Shown: piece after piece, positions 43,678 to 51,824 of the stretch
Numbering within the stretch: position 1 is the stretch's first letter
How the letters are laid out: the number at the start of each line of letters is the position of its first letter
Source: an uncultured Bacteroidales bacterium
GTDB taxonomy: Bacteria; Bacteroidota; Bacteroidia; Bacteroidales; Paludibacteraceae
Length of the DNA stretch: 64,000 nt
Direction: 5' to 3'
Assembly (NCBI GenBank): GCA_900319005.1
Contig: ONMV01000003.1
Location: 62,001-126,000, forward strand
Position numbers and translations under genes: made by a program
Notes under the pieces: model-generated
What the model was told of the DNA's origin: nothing
What the model saw: only the letters and a program-made list of their open reading frames with translations
Databases searched by the model: none

Positions 43678-45639
43678 TTACCATCTACCTCCACCGCCGG
43701 GACCTCCTCCGCCACCGGTGTACGAACTGAGCGAGACGGACGAACCGCCCGTAGCTGTTGCCGGATAGAAACCGTCACCGTCGAAGATCTCTGTTCCTGA
43801 AGCAGTAACTCCTGATTTGAGCGTTGGTGTGGAAGCTCCGGAAACAATCAGATTGCTACCACCGCTATTCGGGGTCTTGAACGCAAACACATCACTTCCG
43901 ACTGTCAGCGCGTACCAAGTGTTCTTGCTCCACGACGAAGCTTTGTAACAACTCTGCGTGAGACTTGCGCCGCTCTCCAAACCGCCGATAGCCACTAATG
44001 TGCCGCCCTGTACGTACAGTTTCTTCTGCTCCTCGCTGTTGGCGTCGATTGCTACTTCAGGCGAAGAAGCACCGATGGCATAGACCAGACCGCCTTTGAG
44101 ATAGACATTGCCGTTAGCGTCGATACCGTCGTTATTGGTCGAACGCGAATAGACGAGTCCGCCGTTGATGGTGAGGTCTGAAGCGGCATTGATACCGTCG
44201 TCGTACGCATTGACCACCACTTCGCCGTCGTTGATGACGAACGTGCTCTTACTCTCGATACCCTCGGCATTGCGTCCCGATGTGCTGACGGAGATCTTAC
44301 CGCCGCTGATGACGATACCGCCTGCGTACGTAGAAGTCACATACCATCCGCTGCCCGACTCGGTCTTGGTGCCGGCTTTGATACCCTTCGGCGAAGAGTA
44401 ATACTTGCTGTCGATATTATCGGTATTACCGGTATAGTTGGTGTTCTCGGTTGTGCCGTTGTTGTAATAGAGTGCGCCGGTGGTCTTGATTGCCATCGTG
44501 CCGCCGGTGAAGGTCAGCAGGCTGTCGCACTTGAGACCCTTACCGCCGGAACCGGTACTCGTCAGGTTCAGCGTACCGCCGCTGATGGTGATATTCGCAT
44601 CGCTGCTGATACAAGCCGCTGCCTTGGTCTCCAAGTCCTCCGTGTCCCACATTCCGATGCCGGAAGTGCTAATCGTGATGTTGCCGCCGCTGATGGCGAT
44701 GTTGCCCTCGGATTTGATACCTTTGCAAGCCACACCGGTGATGTTCATCGTCAGCGTGCCGCCGGTGATATAGATGTTGCCGGAGTCTTCATCCTCGTGA
44801 TCCACGGTCTCGCCTGTCGAACCGACGGTCGTGTCCTCGATGTCACATTGCAGACCATCGTCGGCTACATTATTGATTGTGATCGTACCGCTCTCCATGA
44901 GGAAGAACTGCTCGCAGTTGATACCGTCGCCTACCGCCGAGAGAACATGGATAGTGGAGTTCTTAATACTGAAATACTCGCCGGTCTTGATACCGTGCTT
45001 CACGTTACCCGTCACGTTGAGCGTACCTTTCTGCGCGAACTCCGCATGACCTTTGATATAGAGACATCCTTTCTGCTTGCCGCCCGCAGCATCCACCAGC
45101 GTGTTTGTCGTACCGTTGAGCGGTTTCACTTTGATACGCTTGCTGTTTTGGATGTGCACCGCTGCTCCGGAATAAACAGCTGATATATTGGTCAAGTTAA
45201 GGTTATTCAGCTCGACAGTTGCTTTGAACTCTCCTTCGTTATAGAACCCGCCGTCGGACGAAGCACCGGAGAGCGTATAGGTGATCTCTTCTGCCACGTT
45301 GGCACTCTGGAGAATGCTCACGTGCGCGCCCGATTGTGCGATAGTAAGGAGACGCGCGATGTTACCCGCTACCTTGATATCTGCTCTCGCATCGTTATAC
45401 GCCACCGTCACGGTGTTGTCCGTCACAGCTGTCTCATCAATGTACATACTGTCTATCTCACTCAGGTTGAACACTTTGCCCATAACGGTCAAGGTCGAAC
45501 CGTTCTCGTACGGCATCTGAGCAGTTTGTGCCGCCGGGAACTGATACAAGACATTGCCCACCTGGACGTTCAGTGTCTGGGCTGTCAGCAGACCGCTAAT
45601 CGCTAATCCGCTAACCATTAATCCTATCATCTTTTTCAT
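43678..45639 (-). CDS. Secreted carbohydrate-binding beta-helix protein (Cthe_2159/DUF4353-like)
   Basis: The 653-aa protein has a signal peptide (MKKMIGLMVSGLAISGLLTA). Residues 100-590 are regular repeats of ISGG-I--ST, KG-KS--- and NINGG steps that match the Cthe_2159 (former DUF4353) right-handed beta-helix, a family in which one member binds polysaccharide. The C-terminus ends in a Gly-rich tail (TGGGGGPGGGGRW) and lacks the tail seen in the giant protein. It probably lies at the cell surface. It overlaps the upstream 135-aa gene by 4 bp (ATGA), so the two are made together. Confidence 0.85.
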   Translation of the reverse strand: MKKMIGLMVSGLAISGLLTAQTLNVQVGNVLYQFPAAQTAQMPYENGSTLTVMGKVFNLSEIDSMYIDETAVTDNTVTVAYNDARADIKVAGNIARLLTIAQSGAHVSILQSANVAEEITYTLSGASSDGGFYNEGEFKATVELNNLNLTNISAVYSGAAVHIQNSKRIKVKPLNGTTNTLVDAAGGKQKGCLYIKGHAEFAQKGTLNVTGNVKHGIKTGEYFSIKNSTIHVLSAVGDGINCEQFFLMESGTITINNVADDGLQCDIEDTTVGSTGETVDHEDEDSGNIYITGGTLTMNITGVACKGIKSEGNIAISGGNITISTSGIGMWDTEDLETKAAACISSDANITISGGTLNLTSTGSGGKGLKCDSLLTFTGGTMAIKTTGALYYNNGTTENTNYTGNTDNIDSKYYSSPKGIKAGTKTESGSGWYVTSTYAGGIVISGGKISVSTSGRNAEGIESKSTFVINDGEVVVNAYDDGINAASDLTINGGLVYSRSTNNDGIDANGNVYLKGGLVYAIGASSPEVAIDANSEEQKKLYVQGGTLVAIGGLESGASLTQSCYKASSWSKNTWYALTVGSDVFAFKTPNSGGSNLIVSGASTPTLKSGVTASGTEIFDGDGFYPATATGGSSVSLSSYTGGGGGPGGGGRW

Positions 45640-46043
45640 TGCAGTACAATTGTTTGAGAGTTTTTACCATTTGTAATCACGTAGCTGCCCTTACCGAGCA
45701 CTCCTGCTGCTTGAGGCAGACTGTTGTAATGTCCGATTTTGACACCCAAGATCGAATAGACCTCAATCGGTTCATTCGCATCCAAGATATTGTCCAATCG
45801 TTGGGCCATTTGTCCCTCTTCGGTCATGAACTGCATACACTGCAAGTCCGTCAGCGTGAAGTTCACTGTGCCTTCGGCGTTCGTCACCGTCAGGCTGTTG
45901 TCATTGACTTTCAGCGTCATGTCGGTTACTGACAGCGCTGTCGTGTCATTGTTCTGGTTCACAAATACCAAATAGGCATACTCACCTGCCTGCGCCATCC
46001 CGGTGCATACAAGCCATGCCAACATCATTCCAATCTTTCTCAT
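45636..46043 (-). CDS. Small secreted protein with type IX-like C-terminal domain
   Basis: The 135-aa product has a signal peptide (MRKIGMMLAWLVCTGMAQA). Its last 45 residues (IEVYSILGVKIGHYNSLPQA ... LGKGSYVITNGKNSQTIVL) match the pattern of type A sorting domains of type IX secretion (VYxxxG, then GxYxxx, hydrophobic end). The part before resembles the N-terminal part of Cthe_2159-like proteins (ALSVTDMTLKV...LTVTNAEGTVNFTLTDL), also found at residues 30-70 of the 653-aa partner. It may be a surface partner of that protein. A strong Shine-Dalgarno precedes it and a -7 box (TAATTTTG, 46078-46085) lies upstream. Confidence 0.75.
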   Translation of the reverse strand: MRKIGMMLAWLVCTGMAQAGEYAYLVFVNQNNDTTALSVTDMTLKVNDNSLTVTNAEGTVNFTLTDLQCMQFMTEEGQMAQRLDNILDANEPIEVYSILGVKIGHYNSLPQAAGVLGKGSYVITNGKNSQTIVLQ

Positions 46044-46048
46044 TGTTA

Positions 46049-46054
46049 CCTCCT
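46049..46054 (-). promoter_or_regulatory. Unusually strong Shine-Dalgarno site
   Basis: AGGAGG on the minus strand, five bases before the ATG of the 135-aa secreted protein gene (AAAAAAGGAGGTAAC-ATG). Most genes here lack such a site and have A-rich leaders. Confidence 0.75.
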
Positions 46055-46159
46055 TTTTTAGAGTTAAAAAAACGCTGCAAAATTACTACTTTTCGCGCAC
46101 ATACGCATTAACTATTTATGGGAAAATATATACCAAAAGTAAGATTTTTTTAAAAAAGG

Positions 46160-46191
46160 TTTGTATATGTCAAAAAAAAGCAGTACTTTTG
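46160..46191 (+). promoter_or_regulatory. Promoter of the AraC-type regulator
   Basis: TTTG (46160-46163), 20 bp, TACTTTTG (46184-46191): perfect consensus. The start point should lie near 46198, at the first ATG of the gene. Confidence 0.85.
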
Positions 46192-46199
46192 TACCCGAA

Positions 46200-47069
46200 A
46201 TGATGCTTTTTATGGAAGAAGGACGTGTTTTTGAAGAGATGTACCGGACGATTGATCGCGACGAAATGGCGGTGTTGCGGGATGTGAATCGTTTTCCGGT
46301 GTATGGCAAGGATGTGATCTCGCCTTGTATGATGGTGTGTATCAATCATTCCGGTGTAGCGCGGGCTTTGTATGACATGCAGGAAGTGGTGTTCCGACCC
46401 AATGAGATAGCCGTCGTCATGCCGAATCATATCTTGCGACCTCTCGAAAGCACCCCCGATTATAATGTAACCATTTTGGTTCATTCCCCCTCGCTATGCG
46501 AGGAACTGAAGACGAAGCGTCTGACCCACGATTATCATAAGTTCCACCGCCAACCGACGTGCCAGCTGACGGACGAGGAGATGAGCCAATACATGCGGGC
46601 AGTGGACTTGTTGGAGCATATATGCCACACCTCCACGCAACGTTATCCGCTTCGCCACGAGATGCTTATCCAACTGACGAATGTGATGGCGGAGATGCAC
46701 AATGCTTTTCGTCGCGAGATGGACGAGAAGATACGGAAAGAGGATAATAAATACGCGCTTTTCAATGCGTTCTGCGATGCCTTGGCGCGATATTACCGCG
46801 AGGAGCATGAGGTGGCTTTCTATGCCGAAAAAGCGCATCTGACGACGCGCCATTTCTCGGTGATAATCAAAGAGGTAGTGGGATTTTCAGCCAGTGATTA
46901 TATTGAGCAGTATTTGGTTACTCAGGCGAAGAGTTTGCTTGCTTCTCGTCCGGATTTGTCCGTGCAGCAGATCAGCGATCATCTCGGTTATGCGGATTCA
47001 TCCTCTTTTTGCCGTTTCTTCAAACGTCATACCGACATAGCACCGAACGATTTCCGCCGGCAGGGTTAA
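46200..47069 (+). CDS. AraC family transcriptional regulator
   Basis: The 289-aa protein has a cupin-like N-terminal domain (residues 15-110, MMVCINHSGVARALYDMQEVVFRPNEIAVVMPNH) and two C-terminal HTH motifs (AEKAHLTTRHFSVIIKEVVG, LSVQQISDHLGYADSSSFCRFFKRH). The open frame extends to a TTG at 46161, but that is inside the promoter, so I start at ATG 46200; ATGs at 46203 and 46212 are alternatives. The message would be leaderless or nearly so. It is divergent from the Cthe_2159 pair, its likely target, and overlaps the convergent outer-membrane gene by 4 bp. Confidence 0.88.
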   Translation: MMLFMEEGRVFEEMYRTIDRDEMAVLRDVNRFPVYGKDVISPCMMVCINHSGVARALYDMQEVVFRPNEIAVVMPNHILRPLESTPDYNVTILVHSPSLCEELKTKRLTHDYHKFHRQPTCQLTDEEMSQYMRAVDLLEHICHTSTQRYPLRHEMLIQLTNVMAEMHNAFRREMDEKIRKEDNKYALFNAFCDALARYYREEHEVAFYAEKAHLTTRHFSVIIKEVVGFSASDYIEQYLVTQAKSLLASRPDLSVQQISDHLGYADSSSFCRFFKRHTDIAPNDFRRQG

Positions 47070-47716
47070 TGGCAGAACATAAAGCCGAGGTAGATCCGCG
47101 GTCCTGTAGGCATACACAGTTCGCGTTGATGGAAAGCTAACATCCAATCGAGTCGGAAAGTGAGGTGTACTTTTTGGGTCATGCAATAATCGCATCCCAC
47201 GAACGGTGCTACATAGAAGAATGATTGTTTATGGAAGGTACTATTGGCGTCTCTCTCCCAACTATTCTGATCCCCGTCGAGGATGTATAGACCTTTCATC
47301 GAGCCTCCTCCGATTGTGCCGCCTATATACGGCCATACTTTATTCAATCTCCAGCAGCAATCCACTAAGGCACCTCCGCAACCGATGCGGACATAACTGC
47401 CGTTCCGAAGCACATTGTGACAATCGGTAGCGCCGCTTGGCATGGAGCTCACGAAACCTTCGAATCCTACACGCAGCAGTTTCCAAAGATGAACACGAGC
47501 TACTCCGCCGATACCGAAAGTAGCACCTTGCGGGCTGGTGGAACGACCGTCCGCCGTTTGAGGTGCGTTTGCGTCGCGGCCGAACAGATAGCCGGTATGT
47601 ACCATCATTCCGCCGGAGAAACCCTGAAAGACTTTTTTCTTCTCCGTTCCGTCGTTCGTTTGCGCGCAGAGGGCGGTGGTTAATAAAAGAGCTATTATAA
47701 GAAACTTAGTTCGCAT
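47066..47716 (-). CDS. Outer membrane beta-barrel-like protein
   Basis: The 216-aa protein has a signal peptide (MRTKFLIIALLLTTALCAQ) and alternating hydrophobic strands (GGMMVHTGYLFG, GIGGVARVHLWKLLRVGFEGF, VRIGCGGALVDCCWR, KVHLTFRLDWMLAF) ending in aromatic residues, as in porin-like outer membrane proteins. I do not recognise a family. ATG at 47714-47716 is used; an in-frame TTG three codons upstream is less likely. Third gene of the operon starting at 49240, 18 bp after the winged-helix gene; its start is preceded by the same TTTTGAATCAT-ATGCG as the first gene. Confidence 0.7.
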   Translation of the reverse strand: MRTKFLIIALLLTTALCAQTNDGTEKKKVFQGFSGGMMVHTGYLFGRDANAPQTADGRSTSPQGATFGIGGVARVHLWKLLRVGFEGFVSSMPSGATDCHNVLRNGSYVRIGCGGALVDCCWRLNKVWPYIGGTIGGGSMKGLYILDGDQNSWERDANSTFHKQSFFYVAPFVGCDYCMTQKVHLTFRLDWMLAFHQRELCMPTGPRIYLGFMFCH

Positions 47717-47734
47717 ATGATTCAAAATTAGTTA

Positions 47735-48334
47735 TCAATCGATGTGGATGGGTATCCGCAATTCCGAGATGGTGCCATTCATATCTAAGGCGAGGGTAAA
47801 ATGATGCATGTTGAGTCGAGAGGAGAGACAGAGCGTACCTTTTTGTGCGGTGGGCAGCAGTGTTTCGAGGGACGCGTCTAACCACTTACGGAGGCTGTCG
47901 GGGTGAATAGTGAGTGTGTTCACCCAAGGGGTGAGTTGAATATGTACCTTCAACCCGTTGTTTGTCAGTTCGTTCTCATGTGCATGCAGCCAATCGTAGA
48001 TGAGTATAGCGAGCGGAGAGACCTCTTCCGAAGACCGCGCTGTATGCAGTATGAATCCGATACCTCGGATAGCTTCCAATGGTTGTTTGGCGGACCAGCC
48101 GAGTTTGCGTCTCAGTGCGTTGAGGTGTACATCGACGGTTCCGGTATCGTATTGAAAGCGTGTTCCCCAGACATGCTCTCTTATCTCTGCGCGCGGGCAG
48201 ATACGATTGGCATGGGCGGAGAGATAATCCAGCAAACCGTATTCGAGTGCAGTCAGATGGATTTCTTGTCCTTCCTTGCGTACTGTGCGTTGTTCGCGGT
48301 CAATCTCTATCGTATCGATGATGGTGATGTACAT
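47735..48334 (-). CDS. Orphan OmpR-type winged-helix regulator with kinase-like tail
   Basis: Residues 1-95 of this 199-aa protein form an OmpR/PhoB winged helix: ITIIDTIEIDREQRTVRKEGQEIHLTALEYGLLDYLSAHANRICPR... then TVDVHLNALRRKLGW and IRGIGFIL. The receiver domain normally in front is missing. Residues 100-199 (LKVHIQLTP...IHPDSLRKWLDASLETLLPTA-KGTLCLSSRLNMHHFTLALDMNG) resemble the N-box part of a histidine kinase ATPase domain but have lost key residues. It lies between two outer-membrane-type genes with 3- and 18-bp gaps, so it may control them. Confidence 0.75.
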   Translation of the reverse strand: MYITIIDTIEIDREQRTVRKEGQEIHLTALEYGLLDYLSAHANRICPRAEIREHVWGTRFQYDTGTVDVHLNALRRKLGWSAKQPLEAIRGIGFILHTARSSEEVSPLAILIYDWLHAHENELTNNGLKVHIQLTPWVNTLTIHPDSLRKWLDASLETLLPTAQKGTLCLSSRLNMHHFTLALDMNGTISELRIPIHID

Positions 48335-48337
48335 AGA

Positions 48338-49240
48338 TTATAGTTTGCAAATTAGCCAAGTGACGCCCAGACCGAAGAAAGCGTAATTCTGGGGGAGGGA
48401 AATAGCCGGATCGGAGTTATATATATTGAAGCCTGCGTACGCGTCCAACTGCACGCGCGGATGAACGGCGTACGTGATTCCAAAATCCATGTTGATATAG
48501 TAGTGGGTGTATTTTTTGTCCAGGCTGAAATTATACGCATCTGGGTCAAAGAGGTTAAACGATTCCACAAATAGCCCCAAGTGGTCAGTAGGTTCAAAAT
48601 TGATGCTGAGCGAGGCGAATATATCCGGCGCAGGAGCCCAATCATTCCATTGTACACCGACATCGTAACCCAATGATAACCATTCTGTTATCTCATTCTC
48701 AAAGAGCAAGTCCACCGAACCGGATACGGGCATCATCTCCGCCAGCAGTTTGGAGATAGGCAGACCGATATTACAGAGCAGTGCGGTGCGTGGAATCCAT
48801 GGCTGATCGAGTTTGCCTCCCCGATGATCGCATATGAGAATCTTCGTACCGATTAACAGAGGCGAGGGTGTATATAAATGCTCGTCGGGAGATAGCGGGT
48901 CCGAATCCGGATGGTCATTGATGAACATGGAGCCGGTATATTCCATGCGCAGCTCGACGCGCTTATGCAGCCCGAAACGGAAGAGGGTAGAGGGTAAGGT
49001 CAGAAAGTGAGCATTAAAAGCGTGCAACACCTCAAACCCCGTTTCCCATTGAATCAGCCCTTTGCTCAGCACTTCGGAACCGGTTCCTTCACCGGGGCGG
49101 TCGGCACTCAACCAGATCTCGTTCTCAGAGGAGTTATGATGCTCATTGACGTGCTTAAAAGTCCATACGCTATCGGGCAGGACATTTGCCTGCAAACTTA
49201 TCGCCCAAAGAAGACCTATAACCAGTATCCGTATCCGCAT
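48338..49240 (-). CDS. Outer membrane transporter-like beta-barrel protein
   Basis: The 300-aa protein has a signal peptide (MRIRILVIGLLWAISLQA) and the plan of MetA-pathway/phenol-degradation-type outer membrane channels: SADRPGEGTGSEVLSKGLIQWETGFE at residues 48-73, YTPSPLLIGTKI, LSLGYDVGVQWND and a C-terminal FFGLGVTWLICKL strand. The substrate is unknown. ATG at 49238-49240 is used because an upstream TTG lies in the promoter's -7 box. First gene of a three-gene operon with the winged-helix gene. Confidence 0.8.
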   Translation of the reverse strand: MRIRILVIGLLWAISLQANVLPDSVWTFKHVNEHHNSSENEIWLSADRPGEGTGSEVLSKGLIQWETGFEVLHAFNAHFLTLPSTLFRFGLHKRVELRMEYTGSMFINDHPDSDPLSPDEHLYTPSPLLIGTKILICDHRGGKLDQPWIPRTALLCNIGLPISKLLAEMMPVSGSVDLLFENEITEWLSLGYDVGVQWNDWAPAPDIFASLSINFEPTDHLGLFVESFNLFDPDAYNFSLDKKYTHYYINMDFGITYAVHPRVQLDAYAGFNIYNSDPAISLPQNYAFFGLGVTWLICKL

Positions 49241-49258
49241 ATGATTCAAAATCCGCTG

Positions 49259-49290
49259 CAAATTTACAACAATTTTTGCACATATGCAAA
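49259..49290 (-). promoter_or_regulatory. Promoter of the outer-membrane operon
   Basis: On the minus strand TTTG (49287-49290), 20 bp, TAAATTTG (49259-49266). Its -33 box lies 15 bp from the divergent gtrA promoter's -33 box. Confidence 0.85.
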
Positions 49291-49305
49291 TTTATGCCCC
49301 AAATA

Positions 49306-49337
49306 TTTGCATATATCAAAAAAATGTAGTACCTTTG
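49306..49337 (+). promoter_or_regulatory. Promoter of gtrA
   Basis: TTTG (49306-49309), 20 bp, TACCTTTG (49330-49337): perfect consensus, placed back to back with the promoter of the outer-membrane operon. Both carry TTTGCATAT at -33. Confidence 0.85.
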
Positions 49338-49356
49338 CGGCGCAAAGGTGTACGAA

Positions 49357-49845
49357 ATGGTTCAACTGACGAAAAAAATAGCAGAATTATGGCGATCTAA
49401 TCAGGTGGTGAGATATGCGATATGCGGCGGAGGAAACATGGTTTTTGATTGGGTACTCTATTTCCTGCTTTATAATTTCGTCGTAGGCCATGAGATAGTT
49501 AAATTATCAATTATCAATTATCAATTATCAATTACGCCTCATATCGCAACGCTTTGTATTGTATTTCCAATCACGCTGTTGTCTGGCTTTGCGTTGCAGA
49601 AATATATAACATTTACTGATAGAGGAAGAACGAAGGAGAAAGGAGTAAAGCAATTAGGACGGTACATCCTCATCGTAGCTGTAAATCTGGCGATCAATTA
49701 TTTCGGATTGAAACTATGTGTGGAGCATATGGGATGGTATCCCACGCCCAGTAAGATGCTCATCACCATCGTTACGGTTATTATCAGTTATTTGGGACAG
49801 AAATACTACACGTTTCGGGTAGAAAAGGAAAAAAATGAAACATAA
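49357..49845 (+). CDS. GtrA family membrane protein
   Basis: The 162-aa protein has four membrane helices and the GtrA features RYAICGGGNMVFDWVLYFLLYN, GFALQKYITF and SYLGQKYYTF. GtrA proteins help flip or transfer polyprenyl-linked sugars in cell-wall or polysaccharide synthesis. Residues 51-59 (SIINYQLSI), between helices 1 and 2, are encoded by four TCAATTA heptamers, apparently an in-frame repeat insertion. ATG at 49357 is used; a GTG at 49348 is also possible. Confidence 0.85.
   Translation: MVQLTKKIAELWRSNQVVRYAICGGGNMVFDWVLYFLLYNFVVGHEIVKLSIINYQLSITPHIATLCIVFPITLLSGFALQKYITFTDRGRTKEKGVKQLGRYILIVAVNLAINYFGLKLCVEHMGWYPTPSKMLITIVTVIISYLGQKYYTFRVEKEKNET
49507..49534. repeat. 7-bp tandem repeat (TCAATTA x4) inside gtrA
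   Basis: Four perfect heptamers lie in the coding sequence of gtrA. The same family fills the apt-uvrC gap at 21539-21573. Confidence 0.9.
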
Positions 49846-49871
49846 TATAAACCCTTAAACATTTTAATCCT

Positions 49872-50960
49872 ATGTTGTACACACTATGCTCCAAATTGCA
49901 CACGGAGGTGTCAAACTTGCCGTTCAAGGTATCTGATTCGTTCATCGAAGAGAATCAAGTAGTAGCCGTTCTGTCGGGTGGAACCGAAGCGGACTTCGTT
50001 GAATTGGTACGGGAGAAGAAGATTGACCTCAAGCGTCCGATTTATTTGATGGTAAGCGGTTTCAGCAACTCTCTGCCTGCTTCTCTTGAGATTCTCAGTT
50101 TTATCCGTCAGCGTAATGGTTTGGCAAAGATCATGCAACACCCCAAGGATACGGTTTTTCCGGAACTGAGTGAGACGGAATCGCTCACTCGTACCCCGCT
50201 TGAGAAAGTGTTGCATAATGATAAGAGAGTGCGTTTGGGTGTAGTGGGCAAGCCCTCCGATTGGCTCATCGCTTCGCAGGTGGATTATAAAGAGGTGCTG
50301 GAGAAAATGAACTGCGAGCTGGTGGATATACCGTTTGAAGAGTTATCGAGTCTGGGTGAAGTAGATCCGGGCATGAAGGGCGCTGAGGCGATCCATGAAC
50401 GCTTGCGTTCGATGGTATTGAAGCATAAATTGGATGGAATAACAGTACGGTGTTTCGATCTGTTTACTACCTGTAAGAATACCGGTTGTATAGCCGTTTC
50501 CAAACTGAACGACGAGGGTATTCCTGCGGGTTGTGAGGCAGATATACCTGTTTTGCTGACGATGATGGTTTGCAAGAAACTGACCGGCGAGACCGGATGG
50601 ATGGGCAGTCCTGCGCGCATTCAATCAGACGGACAGATCCTGATGGCAAAATGTACGATTGCTCTTGGCATGACGGAGAAACATGAGTTCACCACGCATT
50701 TCGAGTCGGGTTTGGGTGTAGCTATCCATGGTGAAGTGCCGGCAGGTCCTTATACGCTGGTTAAGCTCAGTCATGATATGAAACGCCTTCTTGCGGTAAA
50801 CGTACAAGTGACCCGTTGTCAATATGAGCAGAACATGTGCCGCACGCAGATATGGATTCAATCGACCCCGATCGTGAGCCAATACTTGCTCTCATCGCCG
50901 CTGTCCGACCACCATGTGCTCATCAAAGGACACCATGCTGCTAAATTTTGGAGACCCTAA
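49872..50960 (+). CDS. L-fucose isomerase-like protein, copy 1 (362 aa)
   Basis: The protein resembles the fucose/arabinose isomerase superfamily (COG2407). Residues 1-115 look like the end of the N-terminal domain (AVLSGGTEADFVELV), and residues 118-362 are the C-terminal part: RLGVVGKPSDWLIAS, SLGEVDPGMKGAEAI, RCFDLFTTCKNTGCIAVSKLNDEGIPAGCEADIP with the Glu and Asp that would bind metal, and the His-rich DHHVLIKGHHAAKF. It is shorter than full FucI (about 590 aa) or typical COG2407 members. The sugar substrate is unknown, and a non-enzymatic role is possible. The second copy starts 3 bp after its stop. Confidence 0.75.
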   Translation: MLYTLCSKLHTEVSNLPFKVSDSFIEENQVVAVLSGGTEADFVELVREKKIDLKRPIYLMVSGFSNSLPASLEILSFIRQRNGLAKIMQHPKDTVFPELSETESLTRTPLEKVLHNDKRVRLGVVGKPSDWLIASQVDYKEVLEKMNCELVDIPFEELSSLGEVDPGMKGAEAIHERLRSMVLKHKLDGITVRCFDLFTTCKNTGCIAVSKLNDEGIPAGCEADIPVLLTMMVCKKLTGETGWMGSPARIQSDGQILMAKCTIALGMTEKHEFTTHFESGLGVAIHGEVPAGPYTLVKLSHDMKRLLAVNVQVTRCQYEQNMCRTQIWIQSTPIVSQYLLSSPLSDHHVLIKGHHAAKFWRP

Positions 50961-50963
50961 GCA

Positions 50964-51755
50964 ATGCAAGGTAATTCGTTATTAACATTCACCCCGTCTC
51001 ATGAGGTGCTATACCAGGCTCAGAAACTGCGTTTGGGTGTGGTAGGCAAGCCTTCGGATTGGCTGATTGCTTCAACGGTCAACTATGCCGATGTGTTGGA
51101 GCTGATGAATATTGAGATAGTGGATATCCCGATTGAGCAGGTTACTTCGTTGGGCGAGGTGGATCCGGGAATGAAGGGCGCTGAGGCGATCTATCATCGT
51201 CTCAAAGAGATCGTTGAGCAATACGATCTGCAGGGCGTGACGTTGCGCTGTTTTGACCTCCTGAAAACGGTTAAGAACACAGGCTGTATCGCGCTCTCCA
51301 AACTGAACGACGAGGGTATTCCGGCGGCTTGCGAAGGAGATATACCGACGCTGCTGACGATGATGATTGTGAAACGGATCACGGGTGAGTTATGCTTCCA
51401 AGTCAATCCGGCACGTGTGCAAGCGGATGGTAAGATGCTGTTCGCGCATTGTACGTTGCCTTTAGGAATGACCGAGAAACATGAATACACCACGCATTTC
51501 GAGTCGGGTATCGGGGTCGCTATTCATGGCGATCTGCCTACGGGCGATTACACACTCCTCAAGATGAGCGGAGACATGCAGCGGATGATAGCGGTTGATG
51601 TGACTTTGGAGCGATGCCAGTTTGAGTCTCATCTATGCCGCACGCAGGTTTGGGTGCAGGCAACACCCGAGGTGAGCAACTATTTCATGACCAACCCAAT
51701 CGCGAACCACCATGTGCTGATTAGAGGGCATCATGCAAAAGAATTTAGAAACTAG
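50964..51755 (+). CDS. L-fucose isomerase-like protein, copy 2 (263 aa)
   Basis: This is a tandem paralogue of the gene before it and aligns with its residues 118-362 nearly without gaps (shared: LGVVGKPSDWLIAS, SLGEVDPGMKGAEAI, KNTGCIALSKLNDEGIPA, MTEKHEYTTHFESG, HHVLIRGHHAKEF). It lacks the N-terminal domain of copy 1. Both keep the presumed metal ligands. With only 3 bp between, the two are surely co-translated, so a hetero-oligomer is plausible. The stop codon lies in a CTAGT octamer array. Confidence 0.75.
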   Translation: MQGNSLLTFTPSHEVLYQAQKLRLGVVGKPSDWLIASTVNYADVLELMNIEIVDIPIEQVTSLGEVDPGMKGAEAIYHRLKEIVEQYDLQGVTLRCFDLLKTVKNTGCIALSKLNDEGIPAACEGDIPTLLTMMIVKRITGELCFQVNPARVQADGKMLFAHCTLPLGMTEKHEYTTHFESGIGVAIHGDLPTGDYTLLKMSGDMQRMIAVDVTLERCQFESHLCRTQVWVQATPEVSNYFMTNPIANHHVLIRGHHAKEFRN

Positions 51756-51791
51756 TCTACTAGTCCGCTAGTTCACTGGTCAACTAGATAT
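51752..51791. repeat. 8-bp tandem repeat (CTAGTnnn type), five units
   Basis: CTAGTCTA CTAGTCCG CTAGTTCA CTGGTCAA CTAGATAT; the first unit contains the TAG stop of the fucose-isomerase-like copy 2. Same family as 7021-7052. Confidence 0.9.
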
Positions 51792-51824
51792 TTTATTAAA
51801 CAACAATAAAACATTTTTACAACT

